From Bacillota bacterium (GTDB lineage Bacteria > Bacillota > SHA-98 > Ch115): a stretch of 64,000 nucleotides of DNA. The DNA lies in the NCBI GenBank assembly GCA_013178415.1, contig JABLXA010000006.1, positions 1-64,000 on the forward strand, read 5' to 3'. Position numbers and translations under genes: made by a program. Numbering within the stretch: the stretch's first letter is position 1; each line of letters begins with the position of its first letter. This document shows positions 45,730-54,274 of the stretch, in pieces. The notes beneath the pieces are model-generated. The model worked only from the letters and a program-made list of their open reading frames with translations. It ran no database searches and was not told where the DNA came from.

Positions 45730-47439
45730 TCAGAATAGCCTGCCAGACAACATCAGGAGATGCTCCACTATCGGCCCCAGTGCAAGGGCTGGGAAGAATG
45801 TAAGCGCGCCCACGATCATCACCACTCCGGCCAGCAGCACCACGAAGAGGATGCCGGTTGTGGGAAAGGTCCCCGGCCCCGGCGGGACGGCCCTTTTCTC
45901 TGCCAGACTTCCGGCAATGGCCAGAACCGGCAGGATCACCCCAAAGCGCCCTATCAGCATAGCAAGGCCAATGAATATGTTATAAAATGGCGTATTGGCA
46001 TTGAGCCCGGCAAGGGCGCTCCCATTATTACCTGCCCCTGATGAGAATGCGTAGAGCATCTCGCTGAGGCCATGAGGCCCGGGATTCAATATGGAAGATG
46101 TCCCGGCGCGAGTCCCGGCCGCCAGCGCGCTCCCTATGAGAATCGTCGCTGCCGGGATAAGCACCGCCAGGACGGCCATCTTCATCTCGCGTGATTCTAT
46201 CTTTTTGCCGAGATATTCAGGCGTGCGGCCGACCATAAGACCCACAATGAAGACTGTTAGGAGCGCAAACATCAGCATCCCGTAGAGTCCGGATCCTACT
46301 CCGCCAAAGACCACTTCTCCCAGCATCATCTGCAGGAGCGGGATGAGCCCGCCCAATGGGGTGAGGCTATCATGCATGGTATTGACGGCGCCACATGATG
46401 CGGCCGTCGTCACAGTGGCAAACAGTGCTGAATTTGCTATGCCAAAGCGTGTCTCCTTACCTTCCATAGCTGACGGCCCGGTTATTCCAAGCGCCCGGAT
46501 GGCCGGATTACCCATAGACTCCGCCCAGTAGACCACACCCAGGCCTGTGACAAAAATTAGAAGCATAGCCCCCAGGACGACCCACCCTTGGCGCGTATCG
46601 CCTGCCATCTTGCCGAAAGTGTAAGTCAAGGCCGCTGGGATAGCAAAGATGGCCAGCATCTCCAAAAAGTTAGAAAGTGGTGTCGGATTTTCAAATGGAT
46701 GGCTTGAATTAGCATTGAAAAAGCCGCCTCCGTTCGTCCCCAGCACCTTGATTGCCTCCTGGGAGGCCACGGGCCCCATCGCAATTGTCTGGCTCCCACC
46801 TTCGACAGTCTGCATAGTAATATAGGGATGAAGGTTCTGAATAGCCCCCTGGGAAACCAGGACAAGCGCGAGGACAAATGAAATAGGAATAAGTACCCAA
46901 AGCACCGAACGCGTAAGGTCTACCCAAAAGTTGCCAATAGATTTTGCTGTGCGCCCCACGATGCCACGTATCAGGGCGATGGCCACGGCGATCCCGGTAG
47001 CAGCAGAGACGAAATTTTGCACTGTCAGCCCCGCCATCTGAGTAAGATAACTCATAGTCTTTTCGCCGCTGTATGCCTGCCAGTTGGTGTTAGTCATGAA
47101 GCTCGCGGCCGTGTTAAATGCGAGATCAGGCGCCACAGGCCCGAAGCGCTGCGGGTTAAGGGGCAAATGCCCTTGGAGCCTTTGCAACAGGTAGAGAACG
47201 AGCATCCCTGCGAAATTGAAGAACAGGACCGCAAGAGCGTAGCCCTTCCAATTCATTTCCTCCTTCTCATCAACCCCCGTGGCGCGATAGATAAGCTTTT
47301 CCACCGGGCGCATGATTCTATCCAAAGATGTGCGCCTTCCGGCAAAAACCCGCTCTATATATGATCCAAGCGGCGCTGTAATGCCGATGAGCACCGCGAG
47401 GAAGAGAATCATTTGAAGGATGTCCCAGGCCACAGACAT
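45730..47439 (-). CDS. kdpA: KdpA, potassium-translocating subunit
   Basis: The 569-residue membrane protein has about ten helices. The selectivity-filter-like stretch [18 protein letters not shown] is intact near residue 230, and [17 protein letters not shown] belongs to the third pore loop. It starts at ATG 47439 behind GCGGAGGAG, just after kdpF. KdpA is related to the Trk/Ktr channel-like proteins and binds K+ with high affinity. Confidence 0.96.
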   Translation of the reverse strand: MSVAWDILQMILFLAVLIGITAPLGSYIERVFAGRRTSLDRIMRPVEKLIYRATGVDEKEEMNWKGYALAVLFFNFAGMLVLYLLQRLQGHLPLNPQRFGPVAPDLAFNTAASFMTNTNWQAYSGEKTMSYLTQMAGLTVQNFVSAATGIAVAIALIRGIVGRTAKSIGNFWVDLTRSVLWVLIPISFVLALVLVSQGAIQNLHPYITMQTVEGGSQTIAMGPVASQEAIKVLGTNGGGFFNANSSHPFENPTPLSNFLEMLAIFAIPAALTYTFGKMAGDTRQGWVVLGAMLLIFVTGLGVVYWAESMGNPAIRALGITGPSAMEGKETRFGIANSALFATVTTAASCGAVNTMHDSLTPLGGLIPLLQMMLGEVVFGGVGSGLYGMLMFALLTVFIVGLMVGRTPEYLGKKIESREMKMAVLAVLIPAATILIGSALAAGTRAGTSSILNPGPHGLSEMLYAFSSGAGNNGSALAGLNANTPFYNIFIGLAMLIGRFGVILPVLAIAGSLAEKRAVPPGPGTFPTTGILFVVLLAGVVMIVGALTFFPALALGPIVEHLLMLSGRLF

Positions 47440-47441
47440 AG

Positions 47442-47531
47442 CTACAACTCCTCCGCTCGCAATAATGCATAGACGAGATATATGAGCAGGAAAAATGCAA
47501 TTAAGCCTCCGATTATGAGCTCAAGGTCCAT
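47442..47531 (-). CDS. kdpF: KdpF, small membrane peptide of the Kdp complex
   Basis: A 29-residue single-helix protein ([21 protein letters not shown]), with AAGGAGAGG upstream of its ATG at 47531. Sequence and position, directly before kdpA, match KdpF, a lipid-like stabiliser. The longer frame to 47738 has no merit. Confidence 0.9.
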   Translation of the reverse strand: MDLELIIGGLIAFFLLIYLVYALLRAEEL

Positions 47532-48104
47532 TTCCGCGTCCTCTCCTTGACACCATTTGAGTAATCCTAGCTTCCCGGGTGGGGATGCAGAGCTCTTGCT
47601 AATACCCGGCCATTTAGCCCTGTGTAACGCCGGAAAGCCAGATGTCATCCCGGCAAGCGGATTTTGCTGCCATAGAGAGTATTCCCATCCATGACAGGCG
47701 CCGATACTGCCTTGAAGACACCAAAAGAACGATATCACGTTTTAAGGTCAAAAGGGTATCAAAAGAGCTTGCGGGGTAATCAAGAATCTGTAAAGAATTA
47801 TACGGGATATAGGCATCCTGACCTACCCTATCCCGAAGCGAGCCGCGTTGGCTATGGTCGCATTGAGGAGGTATGCAATGATCAGATAAATCCGAGGTGT
47901 TTCTCGATCGCGCGGAATATCCAAAACACACAAAGTATCCGAACATCAATGAATACCATCTATTGTCGCCATAAGGAGGTGGGCCATTTTCAAAGTGGTA
48001 GAATTCCCTGTGCCAGGGGCTATTAATGTTGGCCTGCTGGGATCGGAACCCCCCGACTTCATAGCACATAGAAGCGGGGGGCGCAACAACATGCTATCAG
48101 ATCA
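47532..48104. other. Long leader/intergenic region upstream of kdpFABC
   Basis: About 570 bases before kdpF contain no gene I can support. I searched by eye for a c-di-AMP (ydaO) riboswitch, common before kdp in Firmicutes, and did not find its conserved blocks. A TATAAT on the minus strand near 47800 lacks a good -35 box. The 152-codon frame here is composition noise. Confidence 0.4.
48049..48081. terminator. Strong hairpin downstream of the TIM-barrel isomerase gene
   Basis: On the minus strand, CCCCCCGCTTC and GAAGTCGGGGGG pair with one bulged base around a 10-base loop. It lies 24 bases after the stop of the isomerase gene and before the kdp leader. No T run follows, so it may work with Rho or as a block between the two units. 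Confidence 0.6.
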
Positions 48105-48869
48105 CTAATCGAGCCCCATAGCCTTAAGATTCCTCAGGCTGATTCCCAGGCTTTCAAAAGGATCGCGCTCGCATATGTCTTGCTCAACAATATACCACAG
48201 GACTCCGGCTTCTTTGCAGGCCTCCAGGATCGCAGGCCAGTTGAGATTGCCTTCTCCAACCTCAGCCATGATCTGCTTGTTGTTTCGCATGGTCATATCC
48301 TTGAAATGAACAACTGGCATGCGACCTTTCACCTTCTTGATCCAGGCGGAAGGATCTCCACCTCCATACTGGATCCAATAAGTGTCAATCTCCGCCTTGA
48401 AGACCGCAGGGTCGCTTTCCCCGTAGAGAATCTCGAGCCCGGTGCGGCCATTGAATTTCTCCAGTTCAAATGCATGGTTGTGGTATACGAACTCGAGGCC
48501 AGCCTCAGCCAGTTTCCTTGCCACAGCTGATGCGTCCCGGGCGAATCGCGAGAATCCCTCAGCATTGCGGTATTCCGCTGGCATGCTCCCGACACCTACA
48601 TACTTGCAGCCCCAGAGATGATGCTCATCAATGACCGCTTGAGTTTCATCGCGCATCCGCTCGAAGGATATATGCGTAGCACAGATAGTGAGCCCCTCGC
48701 CGTCTACAATATCTTTCAATTCCTTTGGATCAATGGGGCCAAGGGCTGAAAGCTGAACAGCTTCATAGCCCAATGCACGTATCTTCTTCATCGTATCCGC
48801 TATATCCCTGGGGGTCTTGGTGAAATCTCTCACCGTATACAATTGGGCCGCTATCACCGATTTTGACAT
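48105..48869 (-). CDS. Sugar-phosphate isomerase/epimerase (xylose-isomerase-like TIM barrel)
   Basis: The 254-residue protein has the family pattern: AAQLYTVRDF, LGYEAVQLSALGPI, then VYHNHAFELE in the middle. Metal ligands are expected at FKAEIDTYWI and VHFKDM, and the family ends with WYIVEQDICER. It is close to the YcjR/IolE type enzymes in size. The substrate is unknown; no kinase or dehydrogenase gene is adjacent. The gene is intact, unlike the fragment at 1745-2023. Confidence 0.9.
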   Translation of the reverse strand: MSKSVIAAQLYTVRDFTKTPRDIADTMKKIRALGYEAVQLSALGPIDPKELKDIVDGEGLTICATHISFERMRDETQAVIDEHHLWGCKYVGVGSMPAEYRNAEGFSRFARDASAVARKLAEAGLEFVYHNHAFELEKFNGRTGLEILYGESDPAVFKAEIDTYWIQYGGGDPSAWIKKVKGRMPVVHFKDMTMRNNKQIMAEVGEGNLNWPAILEACKEAGVLWYIVEQDICERDPFESLGISLRNLKAMGLD

Positions 48870-49066
48870 CTTCCCGCCTGGCTAATAATGGATCGCGCAA
48901 GCCAGCCTCCCCATAACCAGGCCTTTCACTCCTTTCATAATTTAGATTATTTACCTGAATGGCGTGGCCCGGTAGCTTCCGCCCTGGGTGAGGCTTATCA
49001 GCTCCGGGATCGCTCATATCAAGCCCCCACATTTCTGCATGATACATGAAGGGATAGCCCCCGGAA

Positions 49067-49909
49067 TCAGGCCAGATCTATGAAATATCTTTGTCTTCGC
49101 CGGAATATCGCCAATTTGCTGCATCCGCATTCTCTAGCATATTGAGCCGCCTCATCGATCCGAAACCCTACTTCCTCAGGCCTATGGGCGTCAGATGCCA
49201 GGGTTATTGGAATATCCAGTTCGGCGCACCTCCTTAAAAATCTCTCACCTGGATATATTTCTCCAATTGGCCTCCTCAACCCTGCTGAGCTAACCTCAAC
49301 GGCAACGTCTGATTCCGCTAGTTGCTGAATGCATAACGAAATCGTCTTCTCAACATTGGAAGGATCCCCAACCGGCCTAATGCCAAAGAGTTTCACCAGG
49401 TCGGGATGTGCCATGACGTCGAAAAGATGGCTCTTCGCCGCTCGAGCAAGGATTTCAAAATATCGAATGTATATTTCTTCCGGATCCTGGCCCTGCCAGT
49501 CTTCGGGACGAAAATCAATGGGCCATTCCCCAAGAAAGTGAACCGAGCCAATGATATAATCAAAGGGAAACTGGGATAGAATCTTTCTCGTCTCTTCCTC
49601 TGCGCCTGGAACATAATCGACCTCAAGGGCCAATTTTACCGGCAGACCTTCGGCTTTAGCGTCATCTATCAGCTTCACGTAATCATTCATTGAGCTTTTA
49701 ACCTCACCCAGGAACGCTCTGCGAACATGAGGGAATGGGCTCCTCGCAAGGCCAAGCCGATCCATCACAGGGGCGAACTCAATGAATCGAGTGCAATGTT
49801 CGCTTATCCCCACCTCAGCGATCCCTTTTTGACGGGCGGCCTCAATGAATTTGCCCAGCCATTCGCGTGTCAAAGGTCCTCTTTCCAGATGTATATGATA
49901 ATCTATCAT
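49067..49909 (-). CDS. PHP-domain phosphatase, histidinol-phosphatase (HisJ/HisK) family
   Basis: The protein is about 280 residues. The PHP motifs are DYHIHLERG (first residues), ISEHCTRF, the GSVHFLGEW middle segment and ASDAHRPEEVGF. I chose ATG 49909 since the family starts right at this motif. The frame runs back to 50014, and neither start has a good ribosome-binding site. It is a paralogue of 22554-23420 with the same motif plan. It stands between the isomerase gene and the divergent TPR operon. Confidence 0.86.
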   Translation of the reverse strand: MIDYHIHLERGPLTREWLGKFIEAARQKGIAEVGISEHCTRFIEFAPVMDRLGLARSPFPHVRRAFLGEVKSSMNDYVKLIDDAKAEGLPVKLALEVDYVPGAEEETRKILSQFPFDYIIGSVHFLGEWPIDFRPEDWQGQDPEEIYIRYFEILARAAKSHLFDVMAHPDLVKLFGIRPVGDPSNVEKTISLCIQQLAESDVAVEVSSAGLRRPIGEIYPGERFLRRCAELDIPITLASDAHRPEEVGFRIDEAAQYARECGCSKLAIFRRRQRYFIDLA

Positions 49910-50122
49910 CGAATTTCGCAGCGTCGAAGACCCCGGCCCTCGGGCGGAAGCCCCCTGGCCCTTAGACGGAAGGATGTGACGCCACTCTCTCCTTTTATCA
50001 TTGAAATCCAACAAATATATTCTGCTCAGCCCCTGCCTTTACCTTCATATAAATCATATAAATGACGGCACTGCAAATATCCTTGCCGGTGGTCCAGCAT
50101 TCCAGCGTTCCGGCGCCCTTAC

Positions 50123-50152
50123 TTGTCTAATGCTTCCGGATTCTGCTATAAT
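50123..50152 (+). promoter_or_regulatory. Candidate promoter of the TPR-J-GrpE-DnaK operon
   Basis: TTGTCT (50123-50128) and a perfect TATAAT (50147-50152) are 18 bases apart, 105 bases before the TPR gene start. The leader that follows can form short stems, for example CCACA/TGTGG near 50193-50208. No CIRCE heat-shock repeat is seen. Confidence 0.55.
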
Positions 50153-50257
50153 AACGGTTAAATAGGCTTGAGGCGGGTTCCACCCGTGATCCCACAGATT
50201 GTGTGGTTATGCGGCTTCGGCCGGACGCTACGTTCCCCTGGCTGAATCAGGAAAATA

Positions 50258-52780
50258 ATGCCGGGGCCATACTATATATGGGTGGAAAAGGCAGGTAGTC
50301 AAGAGGGGCAGGAGGAAAGCCTTCATAATCTTATGGTGAAAAGAAAGAGACTCCTTGAGAAGCTGCGAAAGGCAGAAAGGAAATCGCAAGGGTCACAAAC
50401 ACAGGAGATGATCCCCCCGGATAGAAGGGACGAGCGAATCGATTTGGAGCAGATTTCTCACCATATCCGGGCGGGCCAGGAACTATTCTGCGCGGGTCGA
50501 TATAAGCAGGCGATCGCTGAATGGCGGCGGGTCATGGAAGTGGCCGATGAGGATACAAAGGCCGAGATTCGCCTTGCACTTGCTGAGGCCTGTTTCCGTC
50601 TCGGTTTACAGGAACACTCCCTTGGCAACACAGACGCTGCCCTAACATACCTACACCAGGCGGCTGCAGCCGTTCCCGAGAAGGCCGTCTATCATTATCA
50701 CCTGGGGCTCGCCTTCCACAGAATGGCTAACATGAAACGCGCTGAAGAGTGTTTCGAGCGGGCGCTCGCTCTCGAACCCGACAACGTGAGATTTCTCTTT
50801 CAAAAAGGACTGATATACGCCAGGGAAGATGCACGTCGCCTCCGTCAATGGATGAAAGGCCCCGAGGGTGGCATACTGTCTTGCGCTCAAAGATACTTGC
50901 TTGAAGTAGCAACTGGGCTACGCAAGACACAGGAGATCTCCGGCGCCTCTCCGGAGTCGGCGCGCGGGTTGCCCCGGGAGGTAGCGCGCCTTGCCGCTCC
51001 TCCGCCAGTGGTTACGGCTCCTCCATCGAATGTTACGGCCGCCTCATCCACGGTTACGGCCCCCTCCTCGACGGTTACTCTCGCCCCGATGGAAGAGGGA
51101 GACGGCGCAGGGGGAGACAAAGTCGCCGCGAACTACCCATACGAAGCGGCGATCTGCCTTCTAAAAGGTCTGAAGGCCTATGGAGAGGGTGATCTAGATG
51201 GTGCCCTCTTTTCCTTTTTACAGGCCGGAAAGATTGACCCCTTTAATCCTTATGCGCACTTTTACGCTGGATTTGTTCATCTAAACCAGGGTGACTTTAC
51301 GGCAGCAGAGGCTGAGTGCGAGAAAGCAAAGAGACTCAACCTTCGGCATCCGGACATGGGGCAGGGACTTGCGGCGGCGTTCCAGGGGAAATTAGCGAAG
51401 TTGGCAGAAGAGGGGAATGTTGACGCTCTCATCGATCTCCTTGAAAAAGAACCGGGAGTCAATACCTTTCCGGAAAGCCCAGACAGAAAGCGAGGACTCG
51501 CCCTAGCATATTTCGTACGCGGCAATCGCAATGCCAGGTCCAAGGAGTGGGAACGGGCCATCCGTGACTGGGAACGCGCGGCGAAGCTCACCCCCGACGA
51601 GCCCGATGTTTTTCATAATCTCGCCCTGGCGCATGAGGAGATCGAAGATACTGAAGATGCCATTCGTTATTGGCGCAGGACCATTGATTTATGGACGAGC
51701 TTGCTTCAAGGAGAGTCTGGGAAAGTAGCCAGCCGAAGCGAGGAGATCAGGGAATGCCTTTCAGTGGCATACAGGCACCTGGCAAACCTGCTTTCCGATG
51801 AAGGCAGGGTAGAGGAATCCCTGATGGGGCTCGAACTGGCGGTGAAATACAACCCCCACGACCCGAATTTGCGGTTAGAATTGGCTGGCGCGCTTTTTGC
51901 GGCGGATTCGCAATACAAAGCGATGTCAGAGTTGGAGGCGCTTTTGAGGCAAGATGCCACGAATGTCAAGGCCCTCCTCTTGCTCGGGAGAATCTATGAA
52001 GAGCTTGAGCGAAGGGAAGAGGCGGTGAAGACATGGATGCGCGCTCTCGACATAGAGCCTGAAAATCCCGCCATTCGCCGCCTTCTTGTGTCAAAATCCC
52101 TCGTCCAGGCTGCAGAGTGTATAGATAACGGTGATTTTCCCAAGGCAGAGGAATGGCTGAAGTCGGCTATCAGTCTCGGGCCTGAGTATGTCCATGAACT
52201 GGTAGCAGTAGGAATTACCTTTTATCGCCTGGGCGAAAAAGCTGAGAGTAGACGATGGTTCGCTCGAGCTGTGAAATCGGCAGGAGATAATCCCCATGAA
52301 TTCCTCGCCATTGCCGAAGCCTATCTCATGATTGGCCGGATGTCTCTGACGGAACGTTATATCCGTCAGGCTCTGGATGTGGCTCCCTATAATCCGGAGG
52401 TCCTGCTGGATGCGGGAAAGATGTATCTGAAGATGAGGATGGAAGCTAAAGCCACAGGATTGTTCAACGAGGCTCTCGCAAAGGCAGGCCACGAACTATG
52501 GGTTCATAGGGAAATTTTCGAAATATGCTGTGAACATCGTGCTTGTGACCTGGCCATTGAGTACCTGAAAAAGACAATTGAGGCCTTCCCTGATATGCCC
52601 GGCCCTCGACTATCTTGCCTTTCCTGCCTTGTGGAACAGGATAGATTTTCTGAAGCAGCAGATGTAGTCGCTGAGGGGCGAGAGGTGGTAGAGAAATCAA
52701 ATAATAAGGAAGATATAAGGCGATGGCGAAGCCTGGCGAGAGAGGTTGAGCGAGAGATCGAAGGAAGTGTGTACCAGTGA
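50258..52780 (+). CDS. Large tetratricopeptide-repeat protein
   Basis: The 840-residue cytoplasmic protein starts after AGGAAA. It has two TPR blocks: about residues 75-200 (for example YHYHLGLAFHRMANMKRAEECFERALALEP) and about 290-800 with at least eight more repeats. Between them lies a low-complexity linker built from V-T-A-P/S units (about 245-275). TPR proteins serve as docking scaffolds. As the first gene of an operon with J, GrpE and DnaK proteins, this one may select or hold the client; that is inference. It has no signal peptide. The stop overlaps the next start by 4 bases. Confidence 0.88.
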   Translation: MPGPYYIWVEKAGSQEGQEESLHNLMVKRKRLLEKLRKAERKSQGSQTQEMIPPDRRDERIDLEQISHHIRAGQELFCAGRYKQAIAEWRRVMEVADEDTKAEIRLALAEACFRLGLQEHSLGNTDAALTYLHQAAAAVPEKAVYHYHLGLAFHRMANMKRAEECFERALALEPDNVRFLFQKGLIYAREDARRLRQWMKGPEGGILSCAQRYLLEVATGLRKTQEISGASPESARGLPREVARLAAPPPVVTAPPSNVTAASSTVTAPSSTVTLAPMEEGDGAGGDKVAANYPYEAAICLLKGLKAYGEGDLDGALFSFLQAGKIDPFNPYAHFYAGFVHLNQGDFTAAEAECEKAKRLNLRHPDMGQGLAAAFQGKLAKLAEEGNVDALIDLLEKEPGVNTFPESPDRKRGLALAYFVRGNRNARSKEWERAIRDWERAAKLTPDEPDVFHNLALAHEEIEDTEDAIRYWRRTIDLWTSLLQGESGKVASRSEEIRECLSVAYRHLANLLSDEGRVEESLMGLELAVKYNPHDPNLRLELAGALFAADSQYKAMSELEALLRQDATNVKALLLLGRIYEELERREEAVKTWMRALDIEPENPAIRRLLVSKSLVQAAECIDNGDFPKAEEWLKSAISLGPEYVHELVAVGITFYRLGEKAESRRWFARAVKSAGDNPHEFLAIAEAYLMIGRMSLTERYIRQALDVAPYNPEVLLDAGKMYLKMRMEAKATGLFNEALAKAGHELWVHREIFEICCEHRACDLAIEYLKKTIEAFPDMPGPRLSCLSCLVEQDRFSEAADVVAEGREVVEKSNNKEDIRRWRSLAREVEREIEGSVYQ

Positions 52781-53166
52781 GGTCGGAATCGAAATTAAAA
52801 GAAGGTCTTATGGAAAATCCATATGAAGTGCTTGGGATAGAGGGGGACGCCTCAATAGAGGAGATTAAACGGGCTTATCTCAAGCTTATACGGAAATTTG
52901 CCCCAGAGCGCCACCCGGATGAATTCAAGCGAATCCGCGCAGCCTATGAACAACTGAAGGATCAACGAGCCCGCGCTGAGGTAGATGTATTCCGTCTAAA
53001 CCTGGATGAGAAGGCTCTTATCAGATTTTTCGACTATTCTAGAACGGTCCCCAAGCTGGACCCACTTGAGGAAGCAGGGCACGTGATTGCCTGGGTTAGC
53101 GACCTCGACCGAATCGACTTTGAACGGGATTTCACCCGAATGCCATGGGAAAAGCGCGCCGATTGA
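52777..53166 (+). CDS. J-domain-like protein with a degenerate HPD motif
   Basis: The 129-residue ORF starts at GTG 52777 and overlaps the TPR gene by 4 bases; an ATG at 52810 with GAAGG upstream is an equally good start. The J helices are visible: YEVLGIEGDASIEEIKRAYLKLIRKF, then the loop, then EFKRIRAAYEQLKD. Where the loop should read HPD directly after helix II, it reads APE; the HPD string in RHPDEF is four residues later and belongs to the start of the next helix. A J domain without HPD should not stimulate DnaK ATPase in the usual way. The rest (about 70 residues) is unknown. Confidence 0.8.
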   Translation: MRSESKLKEGLMENPYEVLGIEGDASIEEIKRAYLKLIRKFAPERHPDEFKRIRAAYEQLKDQRARAEVDVFRLNLDEKALIRFFDYSRTVPKLDPLEEAGHVIAWVSDLDRIDFERDFTRMPWEKRAD

Positions 53167-53239
53167 GGGCTTCCCGCGCCAGGTTTGGTGCCAAGTTTCG
53201 CGCCAGGTTTCATAAAGAATGGCAGAGGGGGTCGACTAA

Positions 53240-54274
53240 TTGAAGAGACGCTTCGCAGGCTTCTTACCCATGATATGGAGGAATTTCCGAAACCGGTTCA
53301 GGCAGTCGCGCGAAGGCGATCAATGTCTTTCTGGCGAATTACAGGCAATACACGCTGACCTCGAAGGTCTTCGTGACCAGATCAGAGAATTCCACATCGG
53401 GCTGGAAGAGAACGTGAGTCGCCAGGAGGCCGAAGTGGCTCGCCTGGCGAAGTCGCATTTTGAGCTTGCGGCGCTCATCGAAGACCAAAACGAGACTATA
53501 CAAGAGGCCATTGATGAGATGAAGCGCCTGCGACTCCAGTATGAGGACCTGGAGTTGCGTTCACAAGAGATGGCGAAATCGCAGGCCGAAGATGCGGCCA
53601 TGGGGGCGCTCTTGAAAGAGTTCCTCCCCATTCTCGACGGTCTCGAAGAGGCCATACGCCTCGCGGCAGCCGTGCCTCCTGCGGAGTCTCTGGAAGGCTT
53701 TAGGGATTCCTTTATCCAGGGGCTTGAGAGTCTATATTCCAAGGGCCAGCGAGCCCTTGAGGGACTAAGGATCAAACGTATCCGGGCTATTGGACAACCT
53801 TTCGACCCATATTACCACCATGCAATAGAGGTAGTGCCCGTGGGCGATCCCGGCCTTGAAAACGTGGTAATCCGTGAATTCGTTGCCGGGTACACTTACC
53901 TCGGGCGCGTTATAAGATACGCCGAGGTTGGCGTGGGGAAGTTTGAAGAAAGGAGATCCGTGACCAGTGGACAGGATTATCGGGATAGACCTTGGAACGA
54001 CCAATACAGTGGTGGCCACCCTGGAGAAGGGGAGGCCGAGGGTGATTTCGGAGGGCAAGGATCGGCTGATTCCCTCAGTAGTGGGGATATCCCCGGAGGG
54101 GGAGCTCCTCATAGGGACTCCGGCGAAGAACCAATATATCCTTTACCCGGAGAATACCATAAAATCGGTGAAGAGGGTGATGGGCCAGGATATAAAGCTC
54201 CAGATGGCGGGCAAGGAGTATTCTCCCCAGGAGATCTCGGCGATGATCCTGAGGAAGGCAAAGGAAGTCGCTGA
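53240..54274 (+). CDS. GrpE-like nucleotide-exchange factor with a C-terminal run-on over dnaK
   Basis: The start is a TTG behind AGAGGGGG. Residues 30-120 are a long charged coiled coil, and about 125-240 match the GrpE head (FLPILDGLEEAIRLAA, FDPYYHHAIEVVPVGDPG, EFVAGYTYLGRVIRYAEV). The family should end near residue 240. The frame then stays open for about 100 codons, giving a Gly/Asp/Glu-rich tail read in a different frame across the start of dnaK (308-base overlap). The tail may be a chance open frame that is nevertheless translated. GrpE releases ADP from DnaK. The overlap would couple translation of both genes. Confidence 0.82.
   Translation: MKRRFAGFLPMIWRNFRNRFRQSREGDQCLSGELQAIHADLEGLRDQIREFHIGLEENVSRQEAEVARLAKSHFELAALIEDQNETIQEAIDEMKRLRLQYEDLELRSQEMAKSQAEDAAMGALLKEFLPILDGLEEAIRLAAAVPPAESLEGFRDSFIQGLESLYSKGQRALEGLRIKRIRAIGQPFDPYYHHAIEVVPVGDPGLENVVIREFVAGYTYLGRVIRYAEVGVGKFEERRSVTSGQDYRDRPWNDQYSGGHPGEGEAEGDFGGQGSADSLSSGDIPGGGAPHRDSGEEPIYPLPGEYHKIGEEGDGPGYKAPDGGQGVFSPGDLGDDPEEGKGSR

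Noticed and set aside
47614-48069. 151-codon minus-strand frame upstream of kdp
   Set aside because: No ribosome-binding site, no family resemblance and noise-like composition.
47532-48104. ydaO-type c-di-AMP riboswitch before kdp
   Set aside because: The conserved sequence blocks of the class were not found by eye on the minus strand.
50014-50258. CIRCE heat-shock element before the TPR-DnaK operon
   Set aside because: No TTAGCACTC-N9-GAGTGCTAA-type repeat is present.
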